From JANQHS01 sp965267505 (GTDB taxonomy: Bacteria > Bacteroidota > Bacteroidia > Cytophagales > CCMP332): 64,000 nucleotides of DNA. The stretch lies in contig OZ254081.1 in the NCBI GenBank assembly GCA_965267505.1, forward strand, positions 1,302,001-1,366,000, in the 5' to 3' direction. The notes under the pieces were generated by a model. That model had not been told where the DNA came from. It ran no database searches and saw nothing but the letters and a program-made list of their open reading frames with translations. A program made the position numbers and the translations under genes. This document shows, one piece after another, positions 24,464 through 32,986 of the stretch; the first letter of the stretch is position 1, and every line of letters starts with the position of its first letter.

Positions 24464-25351
24464 TTGGATATTACTATTGAAAGACTTGAATTCAAAGATG
24501 GAAGTATCGCCATCCATCGTTTTAAAAAAGAGGATTCGAGCTTCCCTCCTGTTCTTTTGATCCACGGAAGTATTGAAAACTCAGGTATCTTTTTCAGCAA
24601 GTCTGGAAAAGGACTTGCACCCTTCCTGGTTTCGCATGGCTTTGAGGTATTTGTTCCGGACCTGAGAGGAAGAGGGGAATCCAAACCCAGTATCTCAAGG
24701 AAAATAAGATTTAGCCAAGCAGAAACCATCAAAGAAGAGCTCCCTGCTATAGTCAAAAAGGTTCTGGAACTCTCAGGTGCTGAGTCCATTCATCTTGGTG
24801 CTCATAGCTGGGGTGGTGTCCTTCTGCTTTCCACATACGCTCTGTTTCGAGAACAGCTAAATGTGAAAAGCATGGTTCTCTTCGGATCAAAAAAGTACAT
24901 AGGCATAAAAAGCCTCTTACGATTTCTAAGAATTGAGCTTGGCTGGATAGGACTCGGAGGATTTCTTTCCACCATCTACGGCTACTTTCCAGCTAAAGAA
25001 TTTGGAGCAGGTTCAGATAATGAGCCCAATCCTTACAACCGGGATACCATGAGATGGGTAAGGTCAAAGTCCTGGGTCGATCCCGAAACAAAGCTTGACT
25101 ACGGCAAGATACTCAGGTCTACCAAGATTCCTCCTAGCCTTATCTATGCCGGAGTTAACGACAAAGTTTTAGGTCATCCCAAGGATGTTAAATTCCTGAC
25201 TGAACAAGCAGGGATTCCGGAAGCATTTCAGATGCTTGGAAAAAAATATGGCAATCTTCATGATTATGGACATATAGATATGCTCACCCATAAGGATGCT
25301 AAGAATGATCACTTTCCTGAGGTCGCAGAGTTTTTCAAACAGAATTCCTGA
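24464..25351 (+). CDS. alpha/beta hydrolase (serine type)
   Basis: A 295-residue alpha/beta hydrolase starting at TTG 24464; the first strands begin within a few residues. 'VLLIHGSIENSGIF' is the oxyanion region, 'VPDLRGRGESKP' the next conserved turn, and 'LGAHSWGGVLLLST' the nucleophile elbow with Ser (GxSxGG variant). A catalytic His near 'GHIDM' at the C-terminus fits. A lipase/esterase or thioesterase type is possible, the substrate is not known. Preceded by the marR terminator, so an independent unit. Confidence 0.75.
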   Translation: MDITIERLEFKDGSIAIHRFKKEDSSFPPVLLIHGSIENSGIFFSKSGKGLAPFLVSHGFEVFVPDLRGRGESKPSISRKIRFSQAETIKEELPAIVKKVLELSGAESIHLGAHSWGGVLLLSTYALFREQLNVKSMVLFGSKKYIGIKSLLRFLRIELGWIGLGGFLSTIYGYFPAKEFGAGSDNEPNPYNRDTMRWVRSKSWVDPETKLDYGKILRSTKIPPSLIYAGVNDKVLGHPKDVKFLTEQAGIPEAFQMLGKKYGNLHDYGHIDMLTHKDAKNDHFPEVAEFFKQNS

Positions 25352-25542
25352 GGCTTTGTTTGTTAGAAGGAATAATTTGAACCTTAAAACTTGCTATCTG
25401 GACTGAACTATAGAGAACGATTGTCCATAGAATCAAACCGGGCCACGAGCGTCCCAAAAGATGGCCAATCTATAAGCCAAGCGATTCAAGTAATCTCTAA
25501 TCGTTATGTCCAGGCAAGCTTAAAATCAGTTTATTTAGACTT

Positions 25543-27165
25543 ATGAGATTCTTAATTATCACATGGCTAGGATTGATCCTTCCTGCACAATCTATTTCCC
25601 AGGTAGACCAAGAGCTTACGGAAATAATAAAAAGTACAAGTCCAGAGGCCATTGAAGCACATATGCGCTTCCTTTCGGACGATCTGCTTGAAGGCAGATT
25701 TCCGGGAACCAGAGGATATGCTCTTGCTTCCAACTATGTCCAGAGTCAATTTATATCCATGGGAGTCAAACCCGGGTTGGCTAAAGGTTATGAGCAAGAG
25801 GTTCCTCTTCTGAAGAAATATGTGGATCCCGTTCAATGCAGAATCTTGAAAGATGGTCAGGACTTTCTAAGCTATGGTCAAGATTATTTTCCCGATTACG
25901 GAGCAGAAGAAGGCCTGACAGAAGTTTCAGGCCCACTGGTATTTGCTGGTTTCGGATACTCAGAACCCGAACTGGGCTACGATGATTATAAAAAGCTTGA
26001 TGTAAAAGATAAGATTGTAGTGATCATTTCAGGAAGTCCTAAGGGTATTCCCCAGGATGTTAAAACGGAATACAGACTTTCAAAGAAATCTGAGATCGCA
26101 GCTGAAAAAGGAGCCATCGGCCTGCTTTATCTTCTTCCGGATGGCTATTCTCAGGATAGATTTGAATCTGCTGTTTTTAGGAGGAAGAAAGGTTCCCTTA
26201 CTCTTGCTCAGCCTTTGAACCAGAAGGAAAACAACAAAGAGGAACTTAAAGCAAGGGTCTACATCCACCCTGAGCCTGCCAATAAACTTTTCTCTGAAAC
26301 AAAGACCAAGGCAAAAGATCTCTATAAGATGGCAGAAGATGGCAAGACCAAATCCTTCGATCTTAAAATAGAAGCTACCATTCAAACATATACATCCTTG
26401 GTGCCAGTAAGGGGCACTAATGTGATAGGAGTAATTGAAGGTTCTGATCCTGAATTAAAAAAAGAGCACATTATCTACACCGCTCATTTAGATCATATGG
26501 GAATCGGAAAACCGGTTGACGGAGATTCTATCTACAACGGTGCCCATGATAATGCCGGAGGAATAGCCGTACTTCTCGAGATCGCAAGGGCTTTTTCAAA
26601 ACTTGAGGAGCCACCAAAAAGATCCATGGTCTTTGCCGCAGTTACCGGAGAGGAAAGCGGAAGGCTGGGATCCAAATTCCTGGCAGAAAATCCTCCTATG
26701 GGTATGGAAATTATCGCAGACCTGAATATGGACATGCCATTTTTCTTCCATCCCATATTGGACATAGTGCCCTATGGAGCAAAAAGATCGACCATGGGAG
26801 ACAAAGTGGAAAAGGCTGCTAAAGACTTAGGCATTAAAACCAGCCCGGATCCCTTTCCGGAGCAACGTGTTTTTATGCGCAGTGACCATTATAGCTTCGT
26901 CCAAAAAGGAATTCCTGCTGTTTTTATTAAGAGCGGGTTTGAAACCATTGAATCGGATACCATTGACCGGGCCAAAAGCGATCTTGCCTGGAGGACTACC
27001 CATTATCATCTACCCCAGGATGAAATGGATCAGGACTTTGATTTTGATGCAGCTACTATGCATGTAAAGGTCAACTTCCTCATTGGCCAATACATCAGCG
27101 AGGACCCCGAAAAACCAAAATGGATCGAAGGAGACTATTACGGGGAGAAATATGGTAGAAAATAA
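25543..27165 (+). CDS. M28-family zinc aminopeptidase with PA domain
   Basis: A 540-residue protein with a signal peptide (ends about residue 20, LPAQSISQ). 'AHMRFLSDDLLEGRFPGTRGYALASNYVQSQFISMG' is the usual N-terminal start of Bacteroidota M28 peptidases, a PA (protease-associated) insert follows, then the M28 core 'HIIYTAHLDHMGIGKP...IYNGAHDNAGGIAVLLEIARAF' with His and Asp metal ligands, 'FAAVTGEESGRLGSKFL' (catalytic and ligand Glu) and 'MRSDHYSFVQKGIPA'. Two zinc ions bind in such enzymes. Likely a secreted peptidase in the periplasm or envelope. Confidence 0.9.
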   Translation: MRFLIITWLGLILPAQSISQVDQELTEIIKSTSPEAIEAHMRFLSDDLLEGRFPGTRGYALASNYVQSQFISMGVKPGLAKGYEQEVPLLKKYVDPVQCRILKDGQDFLSYGQDYFPDYGAEEGLTEVSGPLVFAGFGYSEPELGYDDYKKLDVKDKIVVIISGSPKGIPQDVKTEYRLSKKSEIAAEKGAIGLLYLLPDGYSQDRFESAVFRRKKGSLTLAQPLNQKENNKEELKARVYIHPEPANKLFSETKTKAKDLYKMAEDGKTKSFDLKIEATIQTYTSLVPVRGTNVIGVIEGSDPELKKEHIIYTAHLDHMGIGKPVDGDSIYNGAHDNAGGIAVLLEIARAFSKLEEPPKRSMVFAAVTGEESGRLGSKFLAENPPMGMEIIADLNMDMPFFFHPILDIVPYGAKRSTMGDKVEKAAKDLGIKTSPDPFPEQRVFMRSDHYSFVQKGIPAVFIKSGFETIESDTIDRAKSDLAWRTTHYHLPQDEMDQDFDFDAATMHVKVNFLIGQYISEDPEKPKWIEGDYYGEKYGRK

Positions 27166-27166
27166 A

Positions 27167-27197
27167 AAAGGGATGACAGACTATGCTTCATCCCTTC
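27167..27197 (-). terminator. terminator of monooxygenase gene
   Basis: AAGGGATGA/TCATCCCTT form a nine-base stem (27168-27176 and 27188-27196). On the minus strand it is followed by a T-rich stretch, so it terminates the minus-strand monooxygenase gene; read on the plus strand it may also stop the M28 transcript. Confidence 0.6.
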
Positions 27198-27216
27198 TTG
27201 AGTAGGTTCAATTATC

Positions 27217-27588
27217 CTATCTCCTGTCAAATCCGAATTCCTTGGGAGCAAATGTTGCATTCAATCCCATTCCTAAGGCTGCCTGTTTAAGCTCTTCCGG
27301 CACGACTCCACAGAAAAGGAAAGGTCCTGGCTGGGCAATTTCAAGTAAAGAGGGAAAATGCCCGGCAGCTGTGGTTCCCAAATGCTGACCCAAAGCATTT
27401 CCATCTTTAAATAGGTCGTAAACAACCAGGGTGTCACTGGTTTCATCAAAGAAGCAATCCACTTTCAACGCACCTGGTTCGGTTTCATTCATCTGCTTTT
27501 CAACATCTCTATAAATAGCTTTTAATGCTTCGCCTTTACCCTCTTTTGCTTTCCACTGGTAAACGACTGTGATCTCTTGAGTTTCCAT
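27217..27588 (-). CDS. antibiotic biosynthesis monooxygenase (ABM)-fold protein
   Basis: About 123 residues from the ATG at 27588 (the longer start at 27618 adds ten poorly fitting residues). 'ITVVYQWKAKEGKGEALKAIYRDVEKQMNETEPGALKVDCFFDETSDTLVVYDLFKDGNALGQHLG' is the ABM ferredoxin-like fold, usually a small dimeric heme- or quinol-dependent monooxygenase or an uncharacterised relative. Divergent from the GlxA-like regulator with about 120 bases between starts, which suggests mutual regulation. Confidence 0.75.
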   Translation of the reverse strand: METQEITVVYQWKAKEGKGEALKAIYRDVEKQMNETEPGALKVDCFFDETSDTLVVYDLFKDGNALGQHLGTTAAGHFPSLLEIAQPGPFLFCGVVPEELKQAALGMGLNATFAPKEFGFDRR

Positions 27589-27671
27589 TTCTTTTAATTT
27601 TTGTTTTTGATAATTCAAAAGTATGTCCTTTTTACCCCTTAAAAGGGGGTAATTTATGACATTATTGAGGG

Positions 27672-27702
27672 TTGATTATGACAAACATTAACAATAGCTT
27701 TG
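27672..27702 (+). promoter_or_regulatory. promoter of glxA-like gene
   Basis: TTG (27672-27674), 20 bases, then TAGCTTTG (27695-27702) match the Bacteroidota -33 and -7 consensus (TTG-N20-TAnnTTTG). The start codon at 27710 lies only seven bases after the -7 box, so the transcript would be near-leaderless. Confidence 0.5.
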
Positions 27703-27709
27703 AATCATC

Positions 27710-28702
27710 ATGAAACATCTTAGCATATTGGTTCCTCAAGGATCGGTGATCATCGACACCATAATAGGGAGCTTTAACCTATTTCAACTAGCCAATAATT
27801 TCCGATCTGTAAAGGGAGCAGAACATGAGGCCCAATTCCAGATCGACCTGGTGGCTCAGGAAAAACAGCCGGTTAAATTCAATGGTCTGTTTGAGATCCA
27901 ACCCACCAAATCAATTGAGGAAGTTGAAAAGACCGACCTCATCATTATCCCAGGCTTTGTTGGTAACATGAAGAAGCAATTGGATGCTAATTCTTCATTG
28001 GCCCATTGGATCAGGGAGCAAAGAATAAAGAACAACGCAGAGATCGCCTCTCTTTGCCGGGGAGCCTTTCTTCTTGCTGAAACCGGCCTGATGAATGGAA
28101 AAGCCTGCGCTACCCACTGGCTTACTCATGACACCTTCCGAAACATGTTCCCGGAGGTTGAATTGCTCCCGGAAAAGGTGATCAGCGATGAAAATGGGAT
28201 CTACTCTAGCGGGGGTGCCTATTCTTTCCTGAATCTATTACTCTATTTGATCGAAAAGTTCTATGGAAGAGAAACAGCTATATGGTGTTCAAAAATTTCA
28301 GAAATAGACTTTGACCGGGTCGACCAGAACCAGTTCACAATCTTCAGTGGACAAAAGGATCATTCGGATTCGGAGATCAAAGACATCCAATTATATCTGG
28401 AGGAAAATTATTCCGAAAAGATCAGCATAGAGGCCCTTGCTTCAAGGGTTTCGACCAGCTCCAGGAATTTTGTTCGTCGATTCAAAAAGGCAACCCATAA
28501 TACCCCTATAGAATACCTTCAAAGACTTAGAATTGAGGCGGCAAAAAAGAAACTGGAGTCAACCACTCTGCAGATCCAGGAGGTTATGTTTGATGTAGGA
28601 TATCAGGATGATAAATCCTTTCGGACCCTGTTTAAAAGGATCGCAGGGCTGACCCCTATTGAATACAGAAACAAATACAATCCTGAAATGGCTTTGATCT
28701 GA
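27710..28702 (+). CDS. GlxA-family AraC-type regulator with DJ-1 domain
   Basis: A 330-residue two-domain protein. The N-terminal DJ-1/PfpI-like domain carries the nucleophile-position Cys116 in 'AEIASLCRGAFLLAETG', and the C-terminal part is an AraC-type double helix-turn-helix (IKDIQLYLEENYSEKISIEALASRVSTSSRNFVRRFK and QIQEVMFDVGYQDDKSFRTLFKRI). This is the GlxA/FtrA layout, where the DJ-1 domain senses a ligand. It may regulate the divergent ABM gene. Confidence 0.85.
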   Translation: MKHLSILVPQGSVIIDTIIGSFNLFQLANNFRSVKGAEHEAQFQIDLVAQEKQPVKFNGLFEIQPTKSIEEVEKTDLIIIPGFVGNMKKQLDANSSLAHWIREQRIKNNAEIASLCRGAFLLAETGLMNGKACATHWLTHDTFRNMFPEVELLPEKVISDENGIYSSGGAYSFLNLLLYLIEKFYGRETAIWCSKISEIDFDRVDQNQFTIFSGQKDHSDSEIKDIQLYLEENYSEKISIEALASRVSTSSRNFVRRFKKATHNTPIEYLQRLRIEAAKKKLESTTLQIQEVMFDVGYQDDKSFRTLFKRIAGLTPIEYRNKYNPEMALI

Positions 28703-28751
28703 AAAATTCTGCTGAATTTCGAAGGCAATTTTAAAGCAATCCTATTCGGCT

Positions 28752-29474
28752 TTGTACGAATTCCTAAAAAGAATAATTCCAAGATCCTTTCTAAAAGCCA
28801 ATGAGGGCTTTCTGAGAAGCATTCTGGCTTTGAATTATCGAGGTAATAGATATGAATGCAATATCTGCGGCTTCTCAATGTCGCAGTTCATAAAGCATGG
28901 TGAAAAAGAGAGGCTTTGCCCCCGCTGTGGAAGCAGAGCCAGGACACGAAGATTATTTTCATTGATGCCGGACGACTTGGCAGGCAAGAAACTTTTACAT
29001 TTTTCACCGCCCCGATCCTTGGATAAAAAACTGAAAGAAATCAAAGGCCTGGAATATGTTAGCAGCGATTATGTCGGAGAATTCAAGGCTATGAAAAACC
29101 TGAACATCGAATCGATCGATGAACCCAACTCTTCCTACGACCTCGTGATCTGCTACCATGTCCTGGAGCATATTGAAAAGGACCAACAAGCCATGAGCGA
29201 ATTGTATAGAATACTTCGACCCGGAGGAAAGGCCATTATCCAGACCCCTTTTAAGGAAGGTGCTATTTACGAGGACCCATCCATCGAATCCGAAGAAGAA
29301 AGGCTGAAACATTTTGGCCAAAAGGATCATGTCAGGATTTATTCCTCTCAGGGACTTATTGAAAGATTGCAAAAAACTGGATTCAACAACGAGCTCTTGA
29401 AATTCGAAGAGCATCCTCAGAATAGAAATGGATTTGCGGAAAGGGAAAAAGTGATCATAGCCAGCAGGGACTAA
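28752..29474 (+). CDS. zinc-ribbon SAM methyltransferase
   Basis: A 240-residue protein from TTG 28752. An N-terminal zinc knuckle pair C36-x2-C39 (YECNICGF) and C56-x2-C59 (LCPRCGS) precedes a class I methyltransferase-like domain: 'KKLLHFSPPRSLDKKLKEIKGLEYVSSDYVG' stands at the motif I position and 'SYDLVICYHVLEHIEKDQQAMSELYRILRPGGKAIIQTPF' at motifs II/III. The G-x-G-x-G loop is atypical (HFSPPRS), as in a known group of zinc-ribbon methyltransferases of surface glycan loci. Substrate unknown. It precedes another zinc-ribbon methyltransferase. Confidence 0.75.
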   Translation: MYEFLKRIIPRSFLKANEGFLRSILALNYRGNRYECNICGFSMSQFIKHGEKERLCPRCGSRARTRRLFSLMPDDLAGKKLLHFSPPRSLDKKLKEIKGLEYVSSDYVGEFKAMKNLNIESIDEPNSSYDLVICYHVLEHIEKDQQAMSELYRILRPGGKAIIQTPFKEGAIYEDPSIESEEERLKHFGQKDHVRIYSSQGLIERLQKTGFNNELLKFEEHPQNRNGFAEREKVIIASRD

Positions 29475-29535
29475 TGGCTTTCGATCCGAATGATTATTGA
29501 ATTATTTGTTCTTTTGAACCCACTCAAGGCATTTC

Positions 29536-30438
29536 ATGAAAAAGCATAATAAGACCCTTCATCTGGAAGAAGCTGATCTGGAACCAAAATTTCAGTCCTG
29601 TCCGGTATGCGGCTCCTCAACATTCAGGTTCATAGGCTCTATCCAAAGGGAGCCGGACATCAATGCCTTGCAATGCAAAAGCTGCCGCCTGGGATTTGCG
29701 GATCGCCAGCCCGTGGACCAAATCCTGAGTGATTATTATGCCGCCTATTATGAGTCGGATCGGAAGACCACCATAAAAAAGGAGCTTTTGATGCAGCACC
29801 TTCTTAGGTTTATGGAGAATCAGGACGGTTCAGAAACCTATAAGATCCTTGACTTTGGAGGAGGCGACGGGAGTATAGGATTTGGCCTGGCAAAAGAAAT
29901 AGTAAAGAAGGATGGGATTAGCTCAGTGCAGGTCTATGTGGTAGATCCCAACATCATAAAACTGGAGAACAATGAGTCGAATATCGAGATCATCAATGTG
30001 GCTCATTTGAAAGATTTCCCATCGGATGTAAAGGTTGATTTCGTGATCGCAAGTGCAGTAATGGAACATGTTAAGGATCCAAAGACCATCCTAAACCAGC
30101 TTTTTGATACCATGAAACCAGGAGCCAGGTATTATGCCCGGACCCCCTATATATTCCCTTTCAAATCCTTATTTGGAAAATTTGGCTACGAACTGGACAT
30201 GATGTTCCCAGGGCACCTTTTCGATATGGGCAGTCGCTATTGGAATGGAGTATTGAAAAAGTTAGGCAGAGACAAAGACGTTGGGATTATGAGGAGTCAT
30301 ACATCCCTGGTTGAAACCAGTAAAAAGGAAGATCCCTTTGGTTGGCTGATCTCTCATCTATTCAAGATACCCAGTTACCTTTTCAAAAATCAATATCATT
30401 TTGTTGGTGGATGGGAAGTGGTTTTCGTGAAAAAATAA
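29536..30438 (+). CDS. zinc-ribbon class I SAM methyltransferase
   Basis: A 300-residue protein with an N-terminal zinc ribbon (C22-x2-C25 and C47-x2-C50: SCPVCGS, LQCKSC) and a methyltransferase core: motif I 'ILDFGGGDGSIGFGLAKEI', acidic motif 'VYVVDPN', motif IV 'VDFVIASAVMEHVKDPKTIL' and 'MKPGARYYARTPY'. Such proteins resemble the Methyltransf_13/23 sugar C- or O-methyltransferases. Paired with the preceding enzyme in the same orientation (61-base gap). Confidence 0.8.
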   Translation: MKKHNKTLHLEEADLEPKFQSCPVCGSSTFRFIGSIQREPDINALQCKSCRLGFADRQPVDQILSDYYAAYYESDRKTTIKKELLMQHLLRFMENQDGSETYKILDFGGGDGSIGFGLAKEIVKKDGISSVQVYVVDPNIIKLENNESNIEIINVAHLKDFPSDVKVDFVIASAVMEHVKDPKTILNQLFDTMKPGARYYARTPYIFPFKSLFGKFGYELDMMFPGHLFDMGSRYWNGVLKKLGRDKDVGIMRSHTSLVETSKKEDPFGWLISHLFKIPSYLFKNQYHFVGGWEVVFVKK

Positions 30439-30474
30439 CTCCTGCTTCGTGAGCTTTAAGGAAGATCTGAAATC

Positions 30475-31176
30475 ATGACCAAAGAGGAAATACTGGAAAG
30501 GTTCCAGGATCTTGCAGATCCGAAGGTGATCAAACTGAGGAAGGAAAAGTACAGCCTCGATTCGAAAAATGCGATTGGGATCACCAACAAGAATCTGAAC
30601 GAATTGGCCAAAGAGATCCCCAAGGACAGCCGCCTGGCCCTAGAACTTTTTGATACCGGGATCCATGAGGCGAGGATATTATGCAGTAAGATCTTTCCTC
30701 CCAAGGAGCTTAGGGAAGAGCTAATGGAAGAATGGCTTCCCTATTTCGATGCCTGGGATATCTGCGATTGCTTTTGCATGCACCTTTTTGCTAAACATCC
30801 CCTGGGATTTCAAAAGGCCCCGGAATGGTGTACAAGGGAGGGGGAATTCCAACGCAGAGCAGGATTTGCCACCCTGGCTGCGCTTTGTCTCTGGGACAAA
30901 AAAGCCGATAACCAAAAATTCCTGGATGTCTTCCCTCTCATTCTAATGGCAGCCGATGATGAAAGGAACTATGTAAAAAAGGCTGTCAACTGGGCACTAC
31001 GAAACATCGGGAAAAGAAACCGGGACCTTCAAAAGGAAGCCATCAAGCTTTCAAAGGAATTATTGAAGTTCGATTCAAAATCTGCACATTGGATAGCCCG
31101 GGATGCCTTAAGGGAATTGGAAAAACCGGGAGTTAGGATGTCGGATTACCCCAGAGCGATCTATCGACCAAGATAG
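30475..31176 (+). CDS. AlkD-like DNA alkylation repair protein
   Basis: A 233-residue all-helical HEAT-like protein. 'MTKEEILERFQDLADPKVIKLRKEKYSLDSKNAIGITNKNLNELAKEIPKDSRLALELFDTGIHEARILCSKIF' is typical of the AlkD/DNA alkylation repair family, and 'WDICDCFCMHLF...EFQRRAGFATLAALCLW' covers the central helices. AlkD excises bulky alkylated bases by backbone contact without base flipping. 'AINWALRNIGKRN' (here AVNWALRNIGKRN) is the last conserved motif. Length fits the family. Confidence 0.85.
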   Translation: MTKEEILERFQDLADPKVIKLRKEKYSLDSKNAIGITNKNLNELAKEIPKDSRLALELFDTGIHEARILCSKIFPPKELREELMEEWLPYFDAWDICDCFCMHLFAKHPLGFQKAPEWCTREGEFQRRAGFATLAALCLWDKKADNQKFLDVFPLILMAADDERNYVKKAVNWALRNIGKRNRDLQKEAIKLSKELLKFDSKSAHWIARDALRELEKPGVRMSDYPRAIYRPR

Positions 31177-31338
31177 CTCGACTTAATCACGATCAAAGCT
31201 TTTGATCCGTACTAGTACAACCATTGTCTAGGCTGGCCCTGATACCAAGATTATTCTCACTATTGCATCTATTCAAGATATTTTTTACTTTTATTGAGAT
31301 GATTATTTGCTCGGATTAAGTTATTGATCAAATATCTC

Positions 31339-31381
31339 TGGCTAAATGCAATATGTTTAGCCAAACGTTGTGTGTAATGCG
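31339..31381. repeat. left boundary of accessory block: hairpin plus GTTGTGTGTAATG
   Basis: TGGCTAAA (31339-31346) and TTTAGCCA (31356-31363) form a perfect 8-bp inverted repeat around nine bases. Directly after it comes AACGTTGTGTGTAATG. Its reverse complement recurs with one mismatch at the far side of the block (35840-35857), so the two short sequences bracket the five-gene block. Confidence 0.45.
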
Positions 31382-31405
31382 CCAGAACCAACTAACTCAC
31401 CATTC

Positions 31406-31927
31406 ATGTACCATAACATAATATTTATTGGCGGAATTCATGGAGTTGGAAAGGGAACCATCTGCTCTAAAATCCAGAAACAAATTGATTTAAAGCATCT
31501 CTCTGCCAGTGAGGTATTGAAGTGGTCTAAGGTAAGCCCCGACCCTACAAGTAAACTTGTCAAGGATATACCAGATACTCAGCAACGATTGCTTAAGGGG
31601 CTTGAAAAGCTAATTGAACCTACTAAAAGGTATATTCTTGATGGTCATTTCTGTCTCTTTGATTCGAATGGAATACTCCAAAAAGTTTCAATTAATACAT
31701 TTCAAAAAATAGCGCCAATTATCATATCTGTTGTGACTACAGATATAATCGAGATTGCGAAACGTCTAAAAAAAAGAGATGGTAAGGACTACAATCATCA
31801 TCTTTTGGATGAAATGCAGAGTGCTGAGAAAACTCATGCAATTTTCGTAGCGAAAGAATTGCAGATTCCCTTCTTTGAAATTAAAAACGGTAGCATTGGT
31901 GAATTGATGAAATTCTTATCTAATTGA
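31406..31927 (+). CDS. P-loop NTPase, adenylate-kinase-like
   Basis: About 173 residues from ATG 31406 (an upstream GTG at 31370 would add 12). The Walker A motif 'GGIHGVGKGT' is of the GxxGxGKGT nucleoside/nucleotide-kinase type. 'LDGHFCLFDSNG' sits at the substrate or Walker B region and 'IIEIAKRLKKRDGKDYNHHLLDEMQ' at the LID-like region with Arg residues. The family is a cytosolic P-loop kinase/AAA_17-like group; the phosphate acceptor is unknown. First gene of the AT-rich block; only 6 bases before the next gene. Confidence 0.65.
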   Translation: MYHNIIFIGGIHGVGKGTICSKIQKQIDLKHLSASEVLKWSKVSPDPTSKLVKDIPDTQQRLLKGLEKLIEPTKRYILDGHFCLFDSNGILQKVSINTFQKIAPIIISVVTTDIIEIAKRLKKRDGKDYNHHLLDEMQSAEKTHAIFVAKELQIPFFEIKNGSIGELMKFLSN

Positions 31928-31933
31928 CAGACA

Positions 31934-32986
31934 ATGGATAATTCATTTTTTATACGAAGTAATCTTGAAAACCTTAAAATAGAGCGATTTCATATTTGCA
32001 GTTGGGAATTCTCTTCAAGCTCTTTAGTAGAATTTGGCTTGGAAATAGATTCTAATTCAATTCGAAATCTTGACCACCTCTCACTTGATTTGTTTGTTCC
32101 ATGGGCAAACAAAGAATCTACTCCCTCCGATTTTTACGATAGACTAAAAGACACTAAAAACAGTCGATTCATTTTTAATGATTCGGTGTATCAGACTTCC
32201 TCTTTAGATGGAGGTCAAAATCGCCAGGGTGTTATTCACGAGTTTAGTTCTAGAAACAAATTGTGCCTTTTGCCGGTACAATTTGACCACAAACCCGAAA
32301 TCGGAAAAGTCTCTTTAAAAATTGATTTGACTGATTATCGAAAGAAATCTGACATTAATGCCAACGTCTACTTAAGAATAGGAATTGAACCATCAAGGGA
32401 ATCAATCGCTACAAGAAAGAAAGGGATTGGAAAGTCTACCATAATTTATGATATCAAAATGAATGAAAGCAGGAATATTCCTGACCAACTTTTAGATGAA
32501 TTTAAAAAAACTAAAGCTTGTCATATTGAGACTTGCTTCTGCTTCCACATTGTCCCAAATAGTTATAACATCACCTTTTTCGAATCTGAACATTTAAAAA
32601 ATGTTCGGACTTTAGAATTCGAACCATTCAAGAATTATTTGGATGACAAAAGATTGAAGAAAAATAAGCTGATGGTGGTTTTTTGTAAAAAAAGTAAACT
32701 TGAGAGTTATTCTTTCTTTACAATTTTCTCTCAAGAAAGAATAGGAGCTAATCAGTTTGCTGTGGCAATATTGATAAATATTGTATGTGGATTTTTATTT
32801 GCTTTTCCAGCAATTAGGAAGGAATTTCCTCAATCAGGTAGTCTTACTAAGATTCTGTTTTCGCCCCCTTTAGAATTCTACTTAGCATTTTTCCTTGCAT
32901 TGATACTTGTTTTTTATCTATTCATTCCACCTGTTATTTCAGTGATCAGAAGAGGTTGGGTGGAATTGAAAAACTTAATAAGCTAG
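31934..32986 (+). CDS. two-TM protein with long soluble N-terminal region, family unknown
   Basis: A 350-residue protein: soluble beta-rich N-terminal region to about residue 270 and two transmembrane segments at about 277-297 (FAVAILINIVCGFLFAFPAI) and 315-338 (FYLAFFLALILVFYLFIPPV). No signal peptide, so the N-terminal part is probably cytosolic. Cys residues occur around 'HIETCFCFHIV'. I do not recognise the family. Sits between the kinase-like and PIN-GNAT-EVE genes with spacings of 6 and 0 bases, so it is one operon with them and probably a membrane part of the same system. Confidence 0.6.
   Translation: MDNSFFIRSNLENLKIERFHICSWEFSSSSLVEFGLEIDSNSIRNLDHLSLDLFVPWANKESTPSDFYDRLKDTKNSRFIFNDSVYQTSSLDGGQNRQGVIHEFSSRNKLCLLPVQFDHKPEIGKVSLKIDLTDYRKKSDINANVYLRIGIEPSRESIATRKKGIGKSTIIYDIKMNESRNIPDQLLDEFKKTKACHIETCFCFHIVPNSYNITFFESEHLKNVRTLEFEPFKNYLDDKRLKKNKLMVVFCKKSKLESYSFFTIFSQERIGANQFAVAILINIVCGFLFAFPAIRKEFPQSGSLTKILFSPPLEFYLAFFLALILVFYLFIPPVISVIRRGWVELKNLIS

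Noticed and set aside
31339..31381. integron attC site
   Set aside because: GTTGTGT does not fit GTTRRRY and no integrase is seen, so the repeat is reported only as a boundary motif.
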